Of a stretch of DNA of 11,012 nucleotides, positions 6,732-11,012 are shown in pieces. Below the pieces are notes generated by a model, which saw nothing but the letters and a program-made list of their open reading frames with translations, was not told the DNA's origin and ran no database searches. Origin of the DNA: an uncultured Selenomonadaceae bacterium (lineage in GTDB: Bacteria; Bacillota; Negativicutes; Selenomonadales; Selenomonadaceae); NCBI GenBank assembly GCA_905233965.1, contig CAJOFG010000028.1, positions 2,944 through 13,955 of the forward strand, written 5' to 3'. The position numbers were made by a program, and so were the translations under genes. Numbering within the stretch: the stretch's first letter is position 1; every line of letters starts with the position of its first letter.

Positions 6732-8057
6732 TTAAACAAGATTATTTTTCATCACCGGCGGAATCAAATTTTCCGACGTTATCAAATTTTCTATCGCGTT
6801 TATCACTTGTCGCGGCGAAATTTTTTTCTGACATTCCATTTCCCGCGACGTTCCGGCGTGATACGGACAAACTTTTTCAAAAAAATTTACGCGCAAATCG
6901 TTTACGCAACCGTTGCAGACAAGCCGATTTGCAACGCGGTACGGGGTGTAAAATTCCGACCAGTCACGCGAAAATCCGCAGATGAGAACTGCCGGTTTGT
7001 TGACGGCGTTTGCAACCCAAGCAAGTCCGCTGCTGAGTCCGATAAAAAATTCCGCGTGATAAATCATGTTCGCCCGTTCGACAATCGGTCTGTCACCGGT
7101 GAAATCTTCCGCGCCGTCCGGCTTGCGAATCGTCATTCCGGAATCGGTGACGGATTTTTCTTTGTCGATACAAAAAATTCTGTAGCCCAAATTTTTCAAG
7201 TAATCGACGACAATATCCCAACCGCCCGGCCATAACCAACCCTTCCGGTTCCCGGACGCTTGCACCGCGATACAAACGTAAGGATCGTTAGTGACCGGCG
7301 GCAAAGTCGGTTGAAAAAAATTTTTCGGGGCAACGTGAGAGAATCCGAAAATTTTTCCGGCAAGTCGTCCGAACGGGTAAGCGCGAATGTCTTCCGGCAA
7401 AACCGGCAAATCCGACGACGAAACGCCCGGATAAAAAGTTGCGTAATAATCCGAAGTTACTTCATCGACTTGCGGAATTTCCGGACAAAGCACCGTTGCA
7501 AATTCGCGAAGATATTCCGGAAGAATCATCGACGCGTCGCACCGATAAAATCTTTTCATCTCCGAAACGTAAGGCAACATTGAAATCGTATCGCCGAGCC
7601 GCAAAACTTTCGGAAAGACGACGAGAACCGGCTTTTCCGTCAAGTCGAGGTGGTGAGAAAAAATATTTTCGCCGTCAAGGAAAATTTCAATCTGCCAATG
7701 TATGAAATATTTTTCCGTCGAAATCAATCTCGTATCGGAAATTTCTTCGTCGAAAAAAATCATGCCGCTGTCGAAGTCCGAAATTTTCACGCGATAATTT
7801 CCCGTCGGAATTTCCAGACGCAGACCGAAATTAAAATCCAACTTCAAGCCGGGAATTTCCGTTTCGCAACTCAGCGGCGAATCGGAAATTTTTTCAAAGT
7901 CCGGGTAAGTTTCGACGGCTTTCGACAAAATTTTTTGAATCATCGGAGAGTGAATCGAATCTTGAACATTCAGCACCGGCATATTCGGATTATTTTTCGA
8001 CATGACCGGCTGAACGTAATCGCTGACATTTTTGGCACAGAACAATAATTTTTTCAA
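6732..8057 (-). CDS. TibC/Aah-type autotransporter protein O-heptosyltransferase
   Basis: A 441-residue GT-B glycosyltransferase resembling the bacterial autotransporter heptosyltransferase (BAHT) family, also called strand-loop-strand O-heptosyltransferases. These transfer heptose from ADP-heptose to serines of autotransporter adhesins. An N-terminal beta-rich domain (to about 140) is followed by a GT9-like core: VVFPKVLRLGDTISMLPYVSEMKRFY (from 146), GYRIFCIDKEK (291-301) and FFIGLSSGLAWVANAV (337-352). The family's metal-binding cysteine cluster is complete: Cys381, Cys384, Cys397 and Cys409, comparable to the Fe-binding Cys set of TibC. The start is TTG at 8057 with GAGGG seven bases upstream, 16 bases after the pncB stop. 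No autotransporter gene is in the window. A cytoplasmic location is expected. An LPS heptosyltransferase is less likely because of the cysteine motif and N-terminal domain. Confidence 0.85.
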   Translation of the reverse strand: MKKLLFCAKNVSDYVQPVMSKNNPNMPVLNVQDSIHSPMIQKILSKAVETYPDFEKISDSPLSCETEIPGLKLDFNFGLRLEIPTGNYRVKISDFDSGMIFFDEEISDTRLISTEKYFIHWQIEIFLDGENIFSHHLDLTEKPVLVVFPKVLRLGDTISMLPYVSEMKRFYRCDASMILPEYLREFATVLCPEIPQVDEVTSDYYATFYPGVSSSDLPVLPEDIRAYPFGRLAGKIFGFSHVAPKNFFQPTLPPVTNDPYVCIAVQASGNRKGWLWPGGWDIVVDYLKNLGYRIFCIDKEKSVTDSGMTIRKPDGAEDFTGDRPIVERANMIYHAEFFIGLSSGLAWVANAVNKPAVLICGFSRDWSEFYTPYRVANRLVCNGCVNDLRVNFFEKVCPYHAGTSREMECQKKISPRQVINAIENLITSENLIPPVMKNNLV

Positions 8058-8073
8058 ACGACCGCCCTCAAAT

Positions 8074-9534
8074 TCAGTTGCTCGTTTTGGAGCGCGTTTC
8101 GTAAAGCAAATTCATTTTCATTTCGTAATAATTCGGTGTCATGTCCAAATAATGCCGGTGAGGATTTTCAAAACGCTGTTCCTCTTCCCAAACTTCGTTC
8201 GCCAACTGATTTTTGACGTACTCCCGAATTTCGTTTAACGTCGGCAAATTTTCCGTCCGCTTTCCGTCTTTGACGTAGAGTTTCAAAAGTTTTTTCGCCG
8301 TGCAATTCGTGAAAGATCTTTGTTTCCAAGGCTTAACCGGGTCGATATACCTGAACGGTTTCGCCATATCCGGTTTTTCGTTCGGCATCGCGATAACGTC
8401 GGCGACTGCGTGACCGTCCGCGTCGTAAATCCGGTAAACGTCTTTCAGTCCGGGATTTGTAATTTTTTCCACGTTCTCGCTTACTTTTATTCGCGGAGAA
8501 AAAATTCCGTTCTCCTCGACGGCAACAATTTTGTAAACCGCGCCGAAAACCGGTTCGGACTTTGCGGTTATCAATCTTTCGCCCACGCCGAAACTGTCAA
8601 TCGCCGCGCCCTGTTTCAAAAGTGAAGTTATCGTAAATTCGTCCAAGCTGTTCGACACGACAATTTTGCAATCGTTCAACCCGGCATCGTCCAACATTTT
8701 CCGGACACGTTTGGAAAGATAAGCAAGGTCGCCGGAATCAATCCGGATACCTTTCAAGCGGTGACCGGCCGGCTCGCAAATTTCTTTCGCCACGCGAATT
8801 GCATTCGGAATCCCGCTGTGAATTACGTCATAAGTATCGACAAGCAAAGTTGCCGACTCCGGATAAACTTCCGCGTAACGTTTGAACGCTTCGAACTCGT
8901 TGCTGAAGTACATTATCCAACTGTGAGCCATCGTGCCGTTCACCGGTATGCCGAACATTTTTCCGGCGGAAACGGTTGCCGTGCCGTGAACTCCTCCGAT
9001 AAATGCCGCACGCGATCCGTAAATCGCCGCGTCCATGTTGTGCGCTCTCCGTGCTCCGAAGTCGGAAACGAATCTCCCTTCCGCCGCACGAACAATTCGC
9101 CGGGCTTTTGTCGCGATTAAAGATTGATGATTTATCTGCGCCAAAATCGCCGTTTCGATAAGTTGCGCGTCAATCAAATCCGCGACGACAGTCATAATCG
9201 GTTCGTTCGGGTACATTATCGTTCCTTCCGGGAAAGCGTAAATGTCGCCGTGAAATTTAAAATCTTTGAGGTAATTTAAAAATCCTTCGTCGAAAATATT
9301 TTGTTCGCGAAAATAGTTTATGTCGTCCTCGTCGAAGTGCATATTTTCAACGTACTCGATAATTTGTTCAAGTCCGGCAAAAATTGCAAAGCCGCCTTGA
9401 TCCGGGTTGCGACGATAAAAAACGTCGAAAGCAACTTTGGTGTTCGTCCCGCCGCTCTCAAAATATCCGTTGGCCATCGTCATTTCGTAGAAATCCATCA
9501 TCATGCTGATGTTGCGCTTATCAAATTGTGTCAT
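8074..9534 (-). CDS. pncB: Nicotinate phosphoribosyltransferase PncB
   Basis: A 486-residue enzyme of NAD salvage that converts nicotinate, PRPP and ATP to nicotinate mononucleotide. Visible motifs are MDFYEMTMANGYF near the start, VSDFGARRAH (156-165), GTMAHSW with the autophosphorylated His204, RIDSGDL (264-270), SNSLDE (294-299) and DSFGVGERLITAKSEPVFGAVYKIV (313-337). Length and order fit the long Gram-positive-type PncB. The ATG at 9534 has AAGGAG at 9550-9545 and a consensus promoter at 9590-9562. It is the first gene of a three-gene operon with the O-heptosyltransferase and aroE; no terminator lies between them. Confidence 0.96.
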   Translation of the reverse strand: MTQFDKRNISMMMDFYEMTMANGYFESGGTNTKVAFDVFYRRNPDQGGFAIFAGLEQIIEYVENMHFDEDDINYFREQNIFDEGFLNYLKDFKFHGDIYAFPEGTIMYPNEPIMTVVADLIDAQLIETAILAQINHQSLIATKARRIVRAAEGRFVSDFGARRAHNMDAAIYGSRAAFIGGVHGTATVSAGKMFGIPVNGTMAHSWIMYFSNEFEAFKRYAEVYPESATLLVDTYDVIHSGIPNAIRVAKEICEPAGHRLKGIRIDSGDLAYLSKRVRKMLDDAGLNDCKIVVSNSLDEFTITSLLKQGAAIDSFGVGERLITAKSEPVFGAVYKIVAVEENGIFSPRIKVSENVEKITNPGLKDVYRIYDADGHAVADVIAMPNEKPDMAKPFRYIDPVKPWKQRSFTNCTAKKLLKLYVKDGKRTENLPTLNEIREYVKNQLANEVWEEEQRFENPHRHYLDMTPNYYEMKMNLLYETRSKTSN

Positions 9535-9561
9535 GACAGAACAGCTCCTTTATTATGCAAA

Positions 9562-9590
9562 ATTATGAAACAATGAGATAAAAAAGTCAA
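9562..9590 (-). promoter_or_regulatory. Promoter of the pncB-heptosyltransferase-aroE operon
   Basis: On the minus strand TTGACT (9590-9585) and CATAAT (9567-9562) are 17 bases apart. The predicted start near 9555 lies just before AAGGAG, giving a very short leader without room for an attenuator. Confidence 0.8.
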
Positions 9591-9623
9591 TATTCACCGA
9601 AATAACTTTTCCGTGACGAAGTG

Positions 9624-9664
9624 CAAAAAAAAAATTTCCGAACCGCAACCCGGAAAATTTTTTT
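9624..9664. terminator. Long A/T-armed hairpin between divergent promoters
   Basis: GC plus an A10 tract and TTTCCG (9624-9640) pairs with CGGAAA plus a T-rich arm ending GC, around the loop AACCGCAACC. It has T runs on both strands, so it could terminate either way. It separates the pncB promoter from the riboswitch promoter and probably insulates them. Confidence 0.55.
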
Positions 9665-9681
9665 GCGTGTGAGAATTTTAT

Positions 9682-9710
9682 TTGACAATCTTAAATCGCC
9701 GGTGTAATAT
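9682..9710 (+). promoter_or_regulatory. Consensus promoter driving the cobalamin riboswitch
   Basis: A perfect TTGACA (9682-9687) and TAATAT (9705-9710) are spaced by 17 bases. The predicted start near 9717 is about a dozen bases before the aptamer P1 stem. It is one of the strongest promoters in the window. Confidence 0.87.
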
Positions 9711-9721
9711 TTCGTCAAATT

Positions 9722-9900
9722 GAATAACGATTGGATCAAGTGTCGCAAGACTTGATAGAGAATCCGGTCAAATGCCGGAACGGTCACGCCACCGTAGCGG
9801 GGAGTGCGTTTGCAAAAGTTATGTCACTGAAGAAAATTTCTTTGGGAAGGCGCAAACAAACCAAGATCCGAAGTCGGGAGAACTGCTTGATTGACAATCA
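9722..9900 (+). ncRNA. Cobalamin (adenosylcobalamin-type) riboswitch aptamer
   Basis: Conserved parts occur in order. P1 pairs GATTG (9729-9733) with CAATC (9895-9899), extended by GATCAAG with CTTGATT. A hairpin ATCAAGT/ACTTGAT leads into GATAGAGAATCCGGT, like the classical ATAGGGAAxCxGGT. Then come AACGGTCACGCCACCGTAGCGGGGAG, the TGTCACTG box (9822-9829), GGGAAGG (9844-9850) after an arm closed by GTTTGC/GCAAAC, and the B12 box AAGTCGGGAGAACTGC (9871-9886). These are the diagnostic elements of the Cobalamin family, and the long peripheral arm suggests the AdoCbl class. Unusually, no B12 transport or synthesis gene follows; only hairpins and terminators do, before the 3' end of a convergent gene. 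Confidence 0.93.
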
Positions 9901-9988
9901 CCGCCGAAGAAAATTTTTTTGACGAGAAAAATTTTTTTCAAACCTGCGAGTGACGGGGATGGGGATTCACGAATTTTGATTCGGAATT

Positions 9989-10016
9989 TCCGGTTTTTTG
10001 CCGGATTTTTTAATTT
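9989..10016 (+). terminator. Rho-independent terminator, possible riboswitch expression platform
   Basis: TCCGG (9989-9993) pairs with CCGGA (10001-10005), with a TTTTTTG loop, followed by T6 and AATTTT. It starts about 90 bases after the aptamer. The stem is short, so efficiency is uncertain. It is a candidate for B12-dependent termination, but I could not identify an overlapping antiterminator with confidence. Confidence 0.6.
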
Positions 10017-10018
10017 TG

Positions 10019-10062
10019 CGTCCCGTATTCGTTCGTTGAATTGCGGGACGTTTTCAATTTTT
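10019..10062 (+). terminator. Strong second hairpin/terminator downstream of the riboswitch
   Basis: CGTCCCG (10019-10025) pairs with CGGGACG (10044-10050), and ATTC (10027-10030) pairs inside it with GAAT (10038-10041), around the loop GTTCGTT. TTTTCAATTTTT follows. It is the most stable-looking hairpin in the region. Confidence 0.7.
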
Positions 10063-10075
10063 GGATTTGCCTTTT

Positions 10076-10095
10076 CCCTGTGAGGTATCACAAGG
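10076..10095 (+). repeat. Short hairpin TGTGA-GGTA-TCACA
   Basis: A perfect TGTGA (10079-10083) / TCACA (10088-10092) stem closes a GGTA loop and is extended by CC/GG beyond one mismatch. It is immediately followed by an AAGGAG-like sequence at 10092-10097, but no sensible reading frame starts after it. It could be a structural part of the putative RNA. Confidence 0.4.
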
Positions 10096-10139
10096 AGACA
10101 TTGCTCATACATTTCAAATTGCCGGATTTTTTTCGGCGC

Positions 10140-10172
10140 GACTTCGTTTTTTTAACGGAGTCTTTTTATTTT
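10140..10172 (+). terminator. Third plus-strand terminator
   Basis: GACTTCGTT (10140-10148) pairs with AACGGAGTC (10154-10162) over nine positions, one of them G-U, with a T5 loop; TTTTTATTTT follows. It would end any transcript from the riboswitch promoter before it enters the convergent SDR gene. Confidence 0.7.
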
Positions 10173-10179
10173 GCCGGGA

Positions 10180-10214
10180 AAATAAAAAACGCACCGACAA
10201 ATTTTATCGGTACG
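10180..10214 (-). terminator. Terminator of the SDR gene
   Basis: On the minus strand CGTACCGATA (10214-10205) pairs with TGTCGGTGCG (10199-10190) with an AAATT loop and two G-U pairs, then TTTTTTATTTT. It begins 14 bases after the SDR stop codon. Confidence 0.85.
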
Positions 10215-10227
10215 CCGGAAATTTTTT

Positions 10228-10975
10228 TTAAAAAGCTGACGAAGTGTAGCCGCTGTCGATTATGAAGTCCGAGCCGGTAATTTTTTTCGCTCTGTCACTG
10301 AGCAAAAACAAAACCGCACCGGTCACGTCGTCCGGATTGCAAACTCCGAGTAAGTGTTTCGATTCCACTTCCTTTAAGTAAAGCAATTCATCGTTGTCCG
10401 TCATTTCGGTTTTTACTCGACCCGGACTGACGGTATTTATCCGGTGAAAATTTTTTGCCAGATCATGAACGAAAGACTTTGCCGCAATTCTCACGGCGGC
10501 TTTTGTCGCCGCATAAACGGCTAAACCGCTCGGTGACGAATGCCCGGAAAATTACATACGACGAACCGGGATTTGCAAATTTTTTTCGCGTCGCCGTCTG
10601 CAAACTTTTTATCGCGCCCCAAAAACCGGTTTCCATTACATTTCTTGCGCCGGATTCATCAAAAAATCTTAACGGCGTTCTCATATCCGTGCCGGCCGTA
10701 TAAACTTCGCCGGAAATTTTTCCGTGCCGTTGAACAAATTCGCCGAGAACTTTTTCCCACTCTTCGCCGGTCGCCTTCGTCACGTCCAAAATTGCGAACT
10801 CAATCAAATCCGGGAATTTTTCGCGAAGTTTGTTCAAGCGTTCTTCATTCCGCGCAACTGCAAGTACATGAGCATTTGCCGCCGCCAATTCGAGAGCGGT
10901 TTGCCTGCCCATGCCGGAAGATGCGCCGACGACCAAAAAATTTTTTCCGGTAAAATCAAAATTTACTTCACTCAT
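10228..10975 (-). pseudogene. Short-chain dehydrogenase/reductase (SDR), frameshifted
   Basis: The two parts of one classical SDR lie in different frames. The first starts at ATG 10975 (weak GGTG upstream) and shows the cofactor loop VVGASSGMGRQTA, ARNEER and VYTAGTDMRTP in place of the NAG motif. It runs to SSYVI near 10552, then enters nonsense sequence. The second resumes as FSGHSSPSGLAVYAATKAA with the YxxxK active site, then NTVSPGRVKTEM and ITGSDFIIDSGYTSS, and stops at 10230-10228. The break maps to a T4 run (minus strand, 10551-10548). Two missing Ts would restore VIFSG; one lost base would give VFSG. It resembles SDRs found in glycan or fatty-acid reductase contexts; the substrate is unknown. 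A sequencing error in the homopolymer is a real alternative to a pseudogene, because the rest of the protein looks well conserved. Confidence 0.85.
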
Positions 10976-11000
10976 TTTATCACCGTTAATTTTCCACAAA

Positions 11001-11006
11001 ATTATA
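11001..11006 (-). promoter_or_regulatory. Probable -10 element of the SDR gene
   Basis: A perfect TATAAT on the minus strand lies 25 bases upstream of the SDR ATG at 10975. The matching -35 would be outside the window, so this rests on the -10 and spacing alone. It argues against the TTG at 10999 as the translation start. Confidence 0.5.
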
Positions 11007-11012
11007 AAGTTC

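Larger units (their letters stand above)
9717..10172 (+). ncRNA. Candidate riboswitch-controlled non-coding transcript (gene-free region)
   Basis: From the riboswitch start to 10172 I find no convincing coding sequence. The only sizeable plus-strand frame (10041-10265) has no ribosome binding site, spans three hairpins and resembles nothing known. After the aptamer come A/T-rich tracts (9906-9938), a G-rich stretch, GACGGGGATGGGGA, and hairpins at 9989-10005, 10019-10050, 10076-10095, 10121-10137 and 10140-10162. Either the regulated gene was deleted, or the riboswitch controls a small RNA, as cobalamin riboswitches do for Rli55/EutX in the eut regulons of Listeria and Enterococcus. This is inference. 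Confidence 0.4.

Noticed and set aside
6504..7235. 243-codon plus-strand frame opposite aroE and the heptosyltransferase
   Set aside because: It spans the junction of two well-supported minus-strand genes, its product is Arg/Phe-rich, and it has no motif.
9587..9787. 66-residue minus-strand frame upstream of pncB
   Set aside because: It covers the promoter, a hairpin and half of the riboswitch aptamer, with no ribosome binding site.
10079..10092. CRP/FNR-like operator TGTGA-N4-TCACA
   Set aside because: The spacer is 4 bases instead of 6, and no promoter is positioned to use it. A hairpin within a transcribed region is a better reading.
10041..10265. Possible 74-residue gene after the B12 riboswitch
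   Set aside because: There is no ribosome binding site before its ATG, it runs through two terminator hairpins and into the SDR stop region, and its composition is that of antisense A/T tracts.

Overview
The window looks like chromosomal DNA of a diderm, LPS-bearing Firmicutes relative, most likely class Negativicutes. This is an inference. Ribosome binding sites are strong and Firmicutes-like (AAGGAG), PgeF and HisZ proteins are present, and an ADP-heptose-type glycosyltransferase implies heptose chemistry. GC is intermediate, but reading frames are saturated with AAAAATTTT-type A/T tracts, which creates many long spurious ORFs on the opposite strand. I see no rRNA, tRNA, CRISPR or phage genes.

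Layout. (1) 1-991, minus strand: a two-gene unit with a two-TM unknown protein overlapping by ATGA the start of a YigZ/IMPACT-family gene that runs off the left edge. (2) 1107-5559, plus strand: a P-loop nucleoside/sugar-kinase-like protein with an acidic tail, then a frame-broken cobD (threonine-phosphate decarboxylase), then pgeF, hisZ and an HD-domain gene. A promoter drives the kinase and an extended -10 lies before pgeF. A 161-bp MITE-like palindromic element sits exactly on the stop codon of the HD gene, followed by a bidirectional terminator. (3) 5826-9534, minus strand: the operon pncB, a TibC/Aah-type protein O-heptosyltransferase, then aroE, from a good promoter upstream of pncB. (4) 9624-10214: a gene-free stretch with a consensus promoter, a clear cobalamin riboswitch and a series of hairpins/terminators but no convincing coding sequence. 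(5) 10228-10975, minus strand: an SDR oxidoreductase broken by a frameshift in a T run.

How it fits together. Most genes are housekeeping: NAD salvage (pncB), shikimate (aroE), histidine (hisZ) and peptidoglycan quality control (pgeF). Two items concern vitamin B12: cobD is disrupted, and a complete B12 riboswitch on the same strand has lost its gene or controls a non-coding RNA. That riboswitch-headed, multi-hairpin transcript is the best candidate for something undescribed. The second is the protein O-heptosyltransferase, which retains its four-cysteine metal motif but has no autotransporter substrate nearby and is co-transcribed with NAD and shikimate genes. The two frame disruptions could be true pseudogenes or sequencing errors; this cannot be settled from the window alone.
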